Shown: one piece after another, positions 1-9,981 of the stretch | Numbering within the stretch: position 1 is the stretch's first letter | Layout of the letters: each line of letters starts with the position of its first letter | Origin: Bacteroidetes bacterium SB0662_bin_6 | GTDB lineage: Bacteria > Bacteroidota > Rhodothermia > Rhodothermales > VXPQ01 | Length of the DNA: 64,000 bases | Direction of reading: 5' to 3' | Assembly: GCA_009839485.1 (NCBI GenBank) | Contig: VXPQ01000025.1 | Coordinates: 1-64,000 of the forward strand | Made by a program: the position numbers and the translations under genes | The notes under the pieces: generated by a model | Databases searched by the model: none | What the model saw: the letters and a program-made list of their open reading frames with translations, nothing else | What the model was told of the DNA's origin: nothing

Positions 1-193
1 TGTCACCAATGCGTGTAATCGCTTCGTCGTAGGTCGCAATCGCTGACGCGAATTCGCCGAGTTCCCCTTGCGCATCCCCCTTTTGGACTAAAGCCCAAGC
101 AATCGAATCAAGCAACTCTGGTGTATCGCTGTCACCAATGCGTGTAATCGCTTCGTCGTAGGTCGCAATCGCTGACGCGAATTCGCCGAGTTC
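1..193. repeat. 129-bp-period tandem repeat encoding TPR units
   Basis: Bases 1-64 and 130-193 are identical over 64 bp and lie 129 bp apart, equal to 43 codons. They code for the same TPR helix pair in the ATPase gene. DNA-level identity suggests a recent duplication or gene conversion of repeat units. The array probably continues beyond the window start. Confidence 0.9.
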
Positions 194-1603
194 TTCATAC
201 TTTGCTGCCTTGTCGAACACCGTAGTAACCTCTTCCAACAATCGTTCGACATTCTCGTCGTCGATTGCCATGGCCGGCCTGGATACCCGATCAATATTTG
301 GCCGCACCATATTAGGAAACATGCTGCCAATATCCGGTACTTCTTCTATCGCCCGCTCAATGCCCTCCCAAATTATTGGAAATTTCTCCGCCTCTGCCAT
401 CAGCTTAACCGACATCTCGGCCAATTCGGCTTCACTGTAAAACACGGACATAAAATGAATCAAATGTCTCACAACAGCCGCCTCATCGCGTTCGCGACGC
501 AGCTTGTAATAGAGACTATAAAGACGCGCCGTGGCGGTGTAGAACCGCTTCTTGCCAATTTTTTTCCCAGTGACCGCACCCCTTTTGACGAGTCGGCCGA
601 GCAGAGTTGATACAGTTCGAACATCCATGCGAGCTCGCATCGCAATCTCGCCCGTGCTCGACGGCTGCCAAAGATCAATCACCCCGAGATATACACGGCG
701 TTCACTCTTGGCAAACACCTCCAGATGATTGCGAAAATACTCGGTATGGTCGTCGATCAATTGCACCAGATCTTCCATCAACTGATGCAGAGATCGGTGC
801 TGTGCAAAACCGGCGATGATAACAAGGAGGCGTGGGCTACCGCCGGTCAGAATCTCAAGTGGCCTAATCTCCCGTCCGCTCACGTGATCGCCACTAACCA
901 CTTTCCACAAGTGTCGACATTCTTCCGTATCCAGCGGTGCGAGGCTAATGATTCGGAACAACTCGAAAAACGGTTGCTCCACATTGTCGAGCCCCCTGAA
1001 CCGGCTGGTGGCTGTAGCGAGCAGCATGACCTGCGGTTCCGATTGCAGCGTCTCGCGAAGTTGCCAGCCGAAATCCTCTTCCACGTTTGCGCAAAGATCC
1101 TGCATGTTTTCGATCATGAGCACAAGTCTTTTGCCCAGCCGATCCGCAGCGTCCAGAACAGTGGCGCGGACGCGATCCGCGAGCGTCTCTTCGCCCCATC
1201 GCTTAACCAGCTCGGCATGTACCTCGCGCAATTCTCGCGCGAGTTCGGGATCTCGGCTGGCGCTCTCCCGCACGAGGTAAAACAGCGTCTCAAGCCAGAA
1301 ATCCGTGAGATTGAATATCTCGTGACTTTCTTCCATGAACCGAACCGGTAGAAGACACTCCGAGAGTTTATCGTCAGCGTTCAACTCCGCTGCAACCCGA
1401 GCCAGCAGCATAGTCTTGCCCCAGCCTCGGGGCCCAACGACCAAAACATGCTGGCACGATGCCGAATCAATATTCCCCCGGAGGACATCAAGCACAATAC
1501 CGAGCTCGCGTTGCCTGACCACGAACTGTGCAATCACCTCCTCGTCAGACTGGAACGTTCCCGGATTAAACTTGCGGACTAAGCGATTAGAAGATTCGTT
1601 CAT
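1..1603 (-). CDS. STAND-like P-loop ATPase with winged helix and TPR tail (partial; C-terminus outside window)
   Basis: The frame is open without a stop from the ATG at 1603 to the window edge, giving 534 residues. A Walker A motif GPRGWGKT lies at residues 57-64, a Walker B-like stretch LVLMIEN near 160-166, and a sensor-like LATATSRF at 195-202. A winged-helix-like segment sits near 300-355 (STGEIAMRARMDVRTVSTLL). From about 455 to the edge the protein consists of TPR-like helices with a 43-residue period (EFASAIATYDEAITRIGD twice). ATPase, winged helix and superhelical repeats in that order is the layout of STAND signalling NTPases such as MalT. No N-terminal effector domain is visible. 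The ATG overlaps the stop of the upstream ATPase gene as ATGA, so the two are probably translated together. Function unknown; a sensor or immune role is inference from architecture only. Confidence 0.8.
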   Translation of the reverse strand, partial: MNESSNRLVRKFNPGTFQSDEEVIAQFVVRQRELGIVLDVLRGNIDSASCQHVLVVGPRGWGKTMLLARVAAELNADDKLSECLLPVRFMEESHEIFNLTDFWLETLFYLVRESASRDPELARELREVHAELVKRWGEETLADRVRATVLDAADRLGKRLVLMIENMQDLCANVEEDFGWQLRETLQSEPQVMLLATATSRFRGLDNVEQPFFELFRIISLAPLDTEECRHLWKVVSGDHVSGREIRPLEILTGGSPRLLVIIAGFAQHRSLHQLMEDLVQLIDDHTEYFRNHLEVFAKSERRVYLGVIDLWQPSSTGEIAMRARMDVRTVSTLLGRLVKRGAVTGKKIGKKRFYTATARLYSLYYKLRRERDEAAVVRHLIHFMSVFYSEAELAEMSVKLMAEAEKFPIIWEGIERAIEEVPDIGSMFPNMVRPNIDRVSRPAMAIDDENVERLLEEVTTVFDKAAKYEELGEFASAIATYDEAITRIGDSDTPELLDSIAWALVQKGDAQGELGEFASAIATYDEAITRIGD

Positions 1604-2862
1604 CGGAATCCCATGGGCTGTGCGAAGGGACGATTTTCAAGGGCTTTGTGGTGACCTCGGAAGCGCGACGCCCACCAGTCTTTCAGCAAATGCGATGGGA
1701 AACAATAGCCATCTTTACCGGCTGTCAGGTACCCGTCATGCATCAGAATATCAAGTATATCCACGATGAGCCCCGGGGCATCATCAACCATCTGGGAATA
1801 AAGCTGCTCAAGACAATGCTGTGCATCCGACGTGAATACATTTTGAGTGGCTGCTTCGGCAAGAATTACCATGGCAAGTGAGTAACTTCTCTCATCGCCC
1901 AGCGCCTCTTTAAGGCGCGTCTCGTAGTGTACGAGATCATTCTGTCCCGACGGCCCGAGAAGTTCTGTGCGATAGACCTCGTCGACATCTTCCACCGTCA
2001 CCCGATTCCGCCCTTGCATGATGGCGTGATCTTGCAAACGTGCGAAAAAAGATTGTACATGATGGGGGATACCCATGCCGAGCGCATCGTATACGGCAGT
2101 ACCCACGCCTTCTTCGACCTGTAATCCGCAACTTGCCGCGAGCTGGTCAAAACACAGGACGCTCGTATCGCGGCCCCACGGCCCTAGCCGAAAAGGATAA
2201 AGATGGTTGATCCGGTCAGGTATCTTCAGCTGCTTTACGAGAGGCGCGAGTCCAATGCTGCCGGATACGATGAGGACCGGAGAATCGTCTCCGAGATCCT
2301 GAAGCACGCTGCGTAGCCAACTCAAAAACTCGTCGACTCGCTTAAAGCCATCCTCATCGTGCAACATACGCTTGAGAAAGATCGGTAACTCATCGATGAC
2401 GAGAAGAACCGGCTTACCCTGCACGGCACACGCACGGAGTAACTCTTCACCGTGCCGCTGCCAGTTTCCTGCATTCAGGCCTGCCCGAATCCCAACGCGA
2501 AACTGGTATGCACCGACCTCCTGAATGTTGTTCTTGAACCAGCGCCCCATTCCGGCGGTAAGGCGTCCCATTCTGGCGATAAAGCGCGACATGATCGGGC
2601 GAATCGGATACACAGCCTCGGCAATACATGCGATGGCGTCCTCCGCGCAGGTCGCTCCCTCGACATCAGTGAAGAGAAAAACCCAACCCTCGATCTCAAG
2701 TCGGCGTCCAAGTTCCCGGGCAACGCTGGTCTTTCCCATGCGCCGCTGTCCGGTCAGCAATATGTGGTTGCGAGCGCGAATCCGTTCCTCAAGTATCCGC
2801 AACTCCCGGTCACGGTTGAAAAAATTTTCGCCGCTTACCCAGCGGCCGGTTGATGATTGCAT
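1600..2862 (-). CDS. ATPase of the archaeal-type/STAND P-loop class
   Basis: A 420-residue protein when started at the ATG at 2862. A longer frame to 2931 exists, but its extra codons run through three palindromes that look like operators, so the shorter start is preferred. No clear Shine-Dalgarno is visible. The protein opens with FFNRDREL and a Walker A GQRRMGKT at residues 38-45, followed by a strong Walker B PVLLVIDELP at 151-160. This resembles the prokaryotic 'ATPase domain predominantly from Archaea' family. The C-terminal ~100 residues look like a winged-helix region (DILMHDGYL). It overlaps the next gene by four bases (ATGA). Partner or target unknown; it may work with the TPR ATPase downstream. 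Confidence 0.8.
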   Translation of the reverse strand: MQSSTGRWVSGENFFNRDRELRILEERIRARNHILLTGQRRMGKTSVARELGRRLEIEGWVFLFTDVEGATCAEDAIACIAEAVYPIRPIMSRFIARMGRLTAGMGRWFKNNIQEVGAYQFRVGIRAGLNAGNWQRHGEELLRACAVQGKPVLLVIDELPIFLKRMLHDEDGFKRVDEFLSWLRSVLQDLGDDSPVLIVSGSIGLAPLVKQLKIPDRINHLYPFRLGPWGRDTSVLCFDQLAASCGLQVEEGVGTAVYDALGMGIPHHVQSFFARLQDHAIMQGRNRVTVEDVDEVYRTELLGPSGQNDLVHYETRLKEALGDERSYSLAMVILAEAATQNVFTSDAQHCLEQLYSQMVDDAPGLIVDILDILMHDGYLTAGKDGYCFPSHLLKDWWASRFRGHHKALENRPFAQPMGFR

Positions 2863-2878
2863 GGCATTACGTTTTTTG

Positions 2879-2941
2879 TTCAACAAAATCGTTGAAGACA
2901 ATATAATGGTCAACAATCTTGTTGTCAACAAATTCGTTGAA
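2879..2941. promoter_or_regulatory. Three 18-bp operator-like palindromes upstream of the ATPase pair
   Basis: TTCAACAAAATCGTTGAA (2879-2896), GTCAACAATCTTGTTGTC (2909-2926) and GTCAACAAATTCGTTGAA (2924-2941) share the dyad TCAACAA..T.GTTG. Centres are 30 and 15 bp apart and the last two overlap by 3 bp. The cluster ends 17 bp before the preferred ATG of the first ATPase gene, where a repressor or activator of the operon would bind. The factor is unknown. Confidence 0.65.
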
Positions 2942-2965
2942 TAAATTTTCGGCTGGCTTGCTACG

Positions 2966-3140
2966 CTACTCCAGAGACCTACCCCACACCGTCAACCGGT
3001 ACTTCTGATTCTTCGCGGTAGGCGATTCGGGGTGCGTCATTTCCACTAAGCCCGCAGCCATGGCCGGGTGCAGGTAATTTTTATGAAATGTAGGGCGATG
3101 TGACAGTCCTATTATTCCGAAACCCTTCTTCAACAGCTTG
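2966..3140 (-). pseudogene. Remnant of the C-terminal winged helix of an AlbA_2/Fic-type ATP-binding protein
   Basis: The reading frame encodes FGIIGLSHRPTFHKNYLHPA and then GLVEMTHPESPTAKNQKYRL, a segment typical of the C-terminal winged helix of divergent AAA_4/AlbA_2 transcriptional regulators and some Fic-family proteins. Nothing of the rest of such a gene is present: upstream the frame runs into the 3' end of vapC out of phase and has no plausible start. It is best read as a truncated relic left by insertion of, or recombination with, the VapBC module. Family assignment is from memory of the motif. Confidence 0.5.
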
Positions 3141-3570
3141 TAAGTCGGGGCGGGCGGCTCCAGCGCAACCCCTTGAAACGGGCGAAGTCCCGGTCCAGCG
3201 TGATCCATTCGCAGCCGGATTCGATCGCCAGAGCGGCGAACCAGGCATCCGGAATCAGATTGCCCCGCGTTTCCGCATCCCGACAGAGCCGTGTGAAAAT
3301 ATCCCAGTGTCGGAGACCCGGGCTGACCGGAACGCAGTGCGGCTGATTTCTGAGCACTTTCGTGAAGCCCAATGCTTCGTCCGACGAAGCTGGAAGTGTG
3401 AAAATGCGTGGATGGGTAACAATGCGAAGAAAGCCGCTCAGCGCCAAATCGGACATGCCGAAAGCCTCGTCCCCATTCAGTACCGCCTCAAGCCATGATC
3501 GGCAGGAAATATGCTCCGGAGCATCGTCTCGATACGCCGCAACGAGGACGTTCACGTCAGGCAGAATCAC
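3130..3570 (-). CDS. vapC: VapC-type PIN-domain toxin ribonuclease
   Basis: A 146-residue PIN-domain protein. The first acidic residue lies in MILPDVNVLVAAY, and the later cluster IPDAWFAALAIESGCEWITL followed by DRDF carries the other metal-binding acids. Family members are Mg-dependent ribonucleases whose activity is blocked by the cognate antitoxin. The gene overlaps the 3' end of vapB by 14 bp, the usual toxin-after-antitoxin arrangement. All key PIN acids appear intact, so the toxin is probably functional. Confidence 0.88.
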   Translation of the reverse strand: MILPDVNVLVAAYRDDAPEHISCRSWLEAVLNGDEAFGMSDLALSGFLRIVTHPRIFTLPASSDEALGFTKVLRNQPHCVPVSPGLRHWDIFTRLCRDAETRGNLIPDAWFAALAIESGCEWITLDRDFARFKGLRWSRPPRLTSC

Positions 3571-3805
3571 GATCGTCCTCCATCAGATCGAGCAGGGAGG
3601 CCGAATCGCTCAGGTCCACGCCGGGCATGAGTCCCGTACCGTGAAACAGCGGCAGATCGACGGCGAGACGCTCCGGGGCGCGGCGCCGGGACAGCGACTC
3701 CCGGAGTGCCACGTCAATGACCGCGGTCAGGGTGCGCCCGGTGTTTGCAGCAATGCTCTTGAGCTCCGCAAACAGGTGATCGTCGATATGGATTGTTGTA
3801 CGCAT
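3557..3805 (-). CDS. vapB: VapB-type ribbon-helix-helix antitoxin
   Basis: An 82-residue protein starting MRTTIHIDDHLFAELK, the beta strand and first helix of a ribbon-helix-helix DNA-binding fold, followed by an acidic C-terminal tail (DLMEDDRDSA) that would wrap the toxin. The ATG at 3805 is chosen over an in-frame upstream ATG at 3817 because the RHH strand begins right there. It overlaps vapC by 14 bp. Antitoxins of this kind normally repress their own promoter with the toxin as co-repressor, and an AT-rich partly symmetrical region sits just upstream. Confidence 0.85.
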   Translation of the reverse strand: MRTTIHIDDHLFAELKSIAANTGRTLTAVIDVALRESLSRRRAPERLAVDLPLFHGTGLMPGVDLSDSASLLDLMEDDRDSA

Positions 3806-3812
3806 GCATAAA

Positions 3813-3841
3813 AACATATGTATTAAACATATTTATGTCAA
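3813..3841 (-). promoter_or_regulatory. Sigma70-like promoter of vapBC
   Basis: On the minus strand TTGACA (3836-3841) is followed after 17 bp by TATGTT (3813-3818). The expected transcription start would fall almost on the vapB ATG at 3805, so the transcript may be leaderless or nearly so. The spacer contains symmetrical ATATGTTTAATACATAT, a possible RHH operator. Confidence 0.55.
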
Positions 3842-3864
3842 CCCTGAATCTGTCGACAGGATCC
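3825..3864 (-). repeat. 40-bp promoter-region repeat, copy 1 (vapBC)
   Basis: Aligned without gaps to 4515-4554, 29 of 40 bases match, with 18 of the first 20 identical, including TTGACA and ATATGTTT on the minus strand. Both copies lie directly upstream of minus-strand genes. Confidence 0.6.
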
Positions 3865-3986
3865 CCTCTGGCGAAAGAATAAGCCAAGCCAAAAAAACCC
3901 ACCGCCCGCCGCCCGGCCGATCGCTTCGCCGATGCGTTCAACGAGGGAAAGAATGTCCGCTGTGATTGTGAACGGCGGCTTTTCGA

Positions 3987-4475
3987 TCATAAACGATAAA
4001 ACACAATCAGGTCCTGGCTCGGGCCCCGGGCGCCGAGTTGGCGCAACATTGTGGTGACCTGTCCGCGGTGATAGGTGGCATGATTCACCACATGCTGCAC
4101 GGATTGCCAGAAAACGGACTGGTGCGACTGGCCATCGAGCTCGGTATAGCCAAACACATGGTCGAGGCCGGCCGGACCGACTTGATCGACGACTCGCCGC
4201 ACTTCACGCTCCTCCTCGATCCAGCGCGCGCGAATATCCTGCACGGTCCCGAAATCCTTCGGGTCGAAAAACTCCGGCAGCGGCTCCCCCTCCCAGCGCA
4301 AGCGCCATACCCATTCGGAAAACACGATGTGGAGCAACGTGTCCTGAATGGAGGGAAAACTGTTCCCCATATCCTTATGGAAGTGGTCGGGCGCGATCTC
4401 CTCGACCGCATCGAGCAGCCGGTCCCGGGCCCAATAGTGATAGTCGAGCAGGGCAAGAAGGGCTTCCAGCGTCAT
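3987..4475 (-). CDS. DinB/YfiT-family four-helix putative metalloenzyme
   Basis: A 162-residue DinB-family protein. The family is a four-helix bundle with a three-histidine metal site; here the candidates are the His in SIQDTLLHIVFSEW and the pair in VQHVVNHATYHRGQ. The tryptophan-rich N-terminus (YHYWARDRLL) is also typical. Members include thiol-dependent transferases such as BstA-like proteins, but most are uncharacterised. It stands alone, reading away from the TonB-dependent receptor gene. It is preceded by the second copy of the 40-bp promoter-like repeat. Confidence 0.85.
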   Translation of the reverse strand: MTLEALLALLDYHYWARDRLLDAVEEIAPDHFHKDMGNSFPSIQDTLLHIVFSEWVWRLRWEGEPLPEFFDPKDFGTVQDIRARWIEEEREVRRVVDQVGPAGLDHVFGYTELDGQSHQSVFWQSVQHVVNHATYHRGQVTTMLRQLGARGPSQDLIVFYRL

Positions 4476-4514
4476 ATCTATTACATCCTCCGTATCGTAG
4501 CGACCGGTATCCTA

Positions 4515-4554
4515 AAACATATTCCTGTCAACCCCAAACCTGTTCCTGTGATCC
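4515..4554 (-). repeat. 40-bp promoter-region repeat, copy 2 (dinB-like gene)
   Basis: The counterpart of 3825-3864. TTGACA lies at 4526-4531 on the minus strand, followed by GGAATATGTTTTAGGAT. A good -10 hexamer at 16-18 bp spacing is not obvious, so promoter activity is less certain than for the first copy. Confidence 0.5.
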
Positions 4555-4771
4555 GTTCCGACGGAACGACTATCAAAGCTATCGGGGTGCGGCAGCGTCC
4601 CCTCAGAGAACACCTGTTCCGGGGGGCATTCTGCAAGAAAGAACCCCCTGCCATTCACCATCGGATAACATCGATTTCTCCTGATGTGTACAATCGGCGG
4701 CATCGGCCATCGGCAGGATTGCGACAGCATACTTTCGGATATGCTCCGTATTTTTCACCTGTCAAAAATGA
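4555..4771. other. Divergent intergenic region, no gene seen
   Basis: About 220 bp between the divergently transcribed DinB-like gene and the TonB-dependent receptor gene. It contains a short palindrome CGTTCCGACGGAACG near 4555-4570. No riboswitch motif was recognised, and the small frames lack family features. Confidence 0.5.
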
Positions 4772-7504
4772 ATGAACCCGAACACCATGATACGCTTCCG
4801 CTGCCTGACGCTTGCCGCTACGTTGTTCTTCGCAGGTTCGGCATTTGCTCAAACGAATGTCTCCGGCACAGTTACCGACGCCGATACCGGAGAGCCCCTT
4901 CCCGGCGCGAACGTGATCGTCGAAGGAACGGCGATGGGCGCCGCCACAGACGAAAACGGCCGCTACGCGATCGATGATATTCCGTCGGGCACCCATACGC
5001 TGACCGTGTCCTTTGTCGGATACGACGACCTCTCCAGCGTCGTCACCATCCGCTCCCAGGATGTGACCGCCGATTTCCGCCTTGCGTTTTCAAGCGAAGC
5101 GCTCGAAGCGCTGGAAGTATTCGCCTCACGCGCTGTGGACCGCAAGACGCCCGTCGCCTTCACCAATGTGGACAAGGTGCAGATACAGCGGGAGCTCGGA
5201 TCGCGCGACGTACCGCTGGTGCTCAACGTCACGCCGTCCGTGTACGGAACCGCCCAGGGCGGCGGAGCCGGCGACGCCCGCGTGAACGTGCGCGGATTCA
5301 ACCAGCGCAACGTGGCCATCATGATCAACGGCGTCCCGGTCAACGACATGGAGAATGGCTGGCTCTACTGGTCGAACTGGGACGGCCTCAGCGACGCCAC
5401 GTCCTCCATCCAGCTCCAGCGCGGCCTGTCCGTCGTCAATCTGGCCACTCCGTCCATCGGCGGCACCCTGAACATCATCACCGATCCGTCGGAGAACACG
5501 CGCCAGGTCATGGCCAAACAGGAAGTCGGCAACGATGGCTTCCTGAAATCCACCGTTTCCCTTTCGACGGGCCTGATCGACGGCAAATACGCCTTCACGG
5601 TGTCCGGCGTGCGCAAGACCGGAGAAGGCTACTACGACGGCACATGGACCGATGCCTGGGCCTACTACGCCGCCGCGGCCTGGAACGTCAACGACAAGCA
5701 CCGCCTCGACCTCTATGTCGTGGGCGCTCCCCAGCGTCACGGGCAGAACCTCTATCGCCAGAACATCGCCGCATACGATCACGAGTATGCCCGAGAAGTC
5801 TTCGAAAAAGATGGGCTGGACCGCGCAACCATCGACGACATTCTGGAAACCTTCCCGGAAGCGGGCCGGCGCTGGAACGAAAACGTGTCTTCGGTTTCCT
5901 CGCAATACCGCATGGAGCAGCACGACGGATTCGGAACGGTCAAGCGCATCCAGGCGGGCCAGATCAACGAGCGGGAGAATTTCTTCCATAAACCGCAGCT
6001 CAACCTGAACCACTACGCGCAGCTTTCGGACAAGTCGCTCCTGTCCACCGTGGTTTACTATTCCGGCGGAAAAGGCGGCGGGACCGGCACGAAAGGCTCC
6101 ATGGAATGGGACTACAGCGGCCCTTCCCGCGTCGTCGACTACGACGCCACGATCGCAAGCAACCGGGAGCACGGGCAATCCCTCGGCATCCTCCGGAACA
6201 GCCACAACGTCCAGTGGACGATCGGCGCCATTTCGAAATTCAAGCATGAGCCGAACGAAAACGTTACGCTCGAGGCGGGAATCGACTGGCGCACCGCAGA
6301 AATAGAGCACTACCGGACGGTGCGTGACCTGCTCGGCGGAAGCGGCTATCAGCGGTTCGACAGCGATTTCTGGGGAGAGAACGGCAGAATTCTCCAGCCG
6401 GGAGACCGTTTCGACTACAACAACACCAACACCGTCGACTGGGCCGGCGCATTCGCACAGGGCGAATACGCCCGGAACGCCCTGACCGCATACGGCATGT
6501 TCGGGTACTCCATGGTCAAGTACACCTACGAGGACCTCTTCAAAAATGACGGTACGGGCAATACGTTCAAAACGGAGTCGGACCGCATCGGCGGCTACCA
6601 GATCAAGGGCGGCGCCTCCTGGGCTGCAAACGATTACCTGTCGGTTTTCGCGAACGCAGGCGTCGTCTCCAAAGTGCCCATCTTCGACGGAGCCATCGAT
6701 GACGTAACCGGAACGTTGAACCCGGACCCGCGGAACGAACAGTTTGCGGCCTTCGAAGCAGGCGCCGCGTTCCGTTCCCCGGACCGCAAACTGGCCGGGA
6801 AACTCAATGTCTACCACACGACCTGGAACGATCGCACCATCACGCGTTTCGTGACGGAACAGGACGGCGACGATGGCCTGATCAACATCAGGGGCCTCAA
6901 CGCCCTGCACCGAGGCATCGAAGGCGAACTGGCGTACCAGCCGCTGAACATCGTCCGCGCGGACGTAGCCGTTTCGCTGGGCAACTGGAAATACACGGAC
7001 AATGTCTCGGCGGCCTACACGCCGGACCAGTCGGACCCGTCCACCCAGACCCAGGTGGATATCTACGTGAAGGACGTCAAGGTGGGCGATGCGCCCCAAA
7101 CGCAATTCGTCTACGCCGTGACGCTGTTTCCGGTCGAGGGACTGTATGCGAAGTTCACGGGGCGTTCCTACGCGAACTACTACGCGGATTTCGATCCGAC
7201 AAGCCGTACGGATCCCGCCCAGGCCGGAGCGCAGGTCTGGAAGGTGCCCGCATACAACGTGTTCGATCTGAACATGGGGTACGACATCCCGCGTGAACTG
7301 CTCGGCCTGTCGCGTTTCGATATCCGGGTGCTGGCCAACGTGTTCAACGTGTTCGACAGCTTCTACATCCAGGACGCCACGAACAACTCGCGTTTCAACG
7401 CCTACCGCGGAAACGGAAGAGATGCGAACACGGCCGACGACGCGGAAGTCTTCCTCGGCCTGCCCAGAACGTTCAACCTCGGGGTCCGGGTTATTTTCAG
7501 GTAG
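4772..7504 (+). CDS. TonB-dependent outer-membrane receptor with CarboxypepD-regulatory-like domain
   Basis: A 910-residue outer-membrane receptor. The signal peptide ends in AGSAFAQ; an in-frame ATG at 4787 (MIRFRCL) would give a more compact one. Residues ~30-115 form the carboxypeptidase-regulatory-like beta sandwich (VSGTVTDADTGEPLPGANV). Residues ~125-250 form the TonB plug (DARVNVRGFNQRNVAIMING). The rest is a long barrel ending NLGVRVIFR. Such receptors import large or chelated substrates with energy from TonB/ExbBD. No SusD partner or catabolic gene is adjacent, so the substrate cannot be guessed. Confidence 0.93.
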   Translation: MNPNTMIRFRCLTLAATLFFAGSAFAQTNVSGTVTDADTGEPLPGANVIVEGTAMGAATDENGRYAIDDIPSGTHTLTVSFVGYDDLSSVVTIRSQDVTADFRLAFSSEALEALEVFASRAVDRKTPVAFTNVDKVQIQRELGSRDVPLVLNVTPSVYGTAQGGGAGDARVNVRGFNQRNVAIMINGVPVNDMENGWLYWSNWDGLSDATSSIQLQRGLSVVNLATPSIGGTLNIITDPSENTRQVMAKQEVGNDGFLKSTVSLSTGLIDGKYAFTVSGVRKTGEGYYDGTWTDAWAYYAAAAWNVNDKHRLDLYVVGAPQRHGQNLYRQNIAAYDHEYAREVFEKDGLDRATIDDILETFPEAGRRWNENVSSVSSQYRMEQHDGFGTVKRIQAGQINERENFFHKPQLNLNHYAQLSDKSLLSTVVYYSGGKGGGTGTKGSMEWDYSGPSRVVDYDATIASNREHGQSLGILRNSHNVQWTIGAISKFKHEPNENVTLEAGIDWRTAEIEHYRTVRDLLGGSGYQRFDSDFWGENGRILQPGDRFDYNNTNTVDWAGAFAQGEYARNALTAYGMFGYSMVKYTYEDLFKNDGTGNTFKTESDRIGGYQIKGGASWAANDYLSVFANAGVVSKVPIFDGAIDDVTGTLNPDPRNEQFAAFEAGAAFRSPDRKLAGKLNVYHTTWNDRTITRFVTEQDGDDGLINIRGLNALHRGIEGELAYQPLNIVRADVAVSLGNWKYTDNVSAAYTPDQSDPSTQTQVDIYVKDVKVGDAPQTQFVYAVTLFPVEGLYAKFTGRSYANYYADFDPTSRTDPAQAGAQVWKVPAYNVFDLNMGYDIPRELLGLSRFDIRVLANVFNVFDSFYIQDATNNSRFNAYRGNGRDANTADDAEVFLGLPRTFNLGVRVIFR

Positions 7505-7557
7505 GGAAAATCACAGCTTCCCGGACCTGGAACACCCTCTCCGGACCGGCCTGCCAA

Positions 7558-7596
7558 GGCCTGTTAACATTATGCAGCGGCGCTCTGCGGGGCCTA
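7558..7596. repeat. 39-bp intergenic repeat, copy 1 (3' side of katG)
   Basis: This matches 24202-24240 at 36 of 39 positions. It contains GGCC at the left, a GCAG..CTGC dyad in the centre and GGCC near the right, so it can fold. It lies between convergent genes and ends two bases before the katG stop codon. Confidence 0.85.
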
Positions 7597-7598
7597 AC

Positions 7599-9848
<2,250 letters not shown>

Positions 9849-9864
9849 TTATGTTTTCGCCCGA

Positions 9865-9893
9865 AGAATACGTTGCGGACATTTGGCTGTCAA
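9865..9893 (-). promoter_or_regulatory. Sigma70-like promoter of katG
   Basis: On the minus strand TTGACA (9888-9893) and TATTCT (9865-9870) are separated by exactly 17 bp, about 50 bp ahead of the katG ATG. No OxyR or PerR site was confidently recognised. Confidence 0.65.
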
Positions 9894-9981
9894 GACGCGG
9901 GCGGAGGCATTTCACGTACGCGTTGTCCGGCGGTAAAACAACAGCAAATCAGCGCGGAAGATCGACGCGCCATCGCTGCCC

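Noticed and set aside
1-193. CRISPR-like direct repeats
   Set aside because: The repeats are 64 bp, in coding phase, and translate to TPR units. There are no spacers of constant length between several short repeats.
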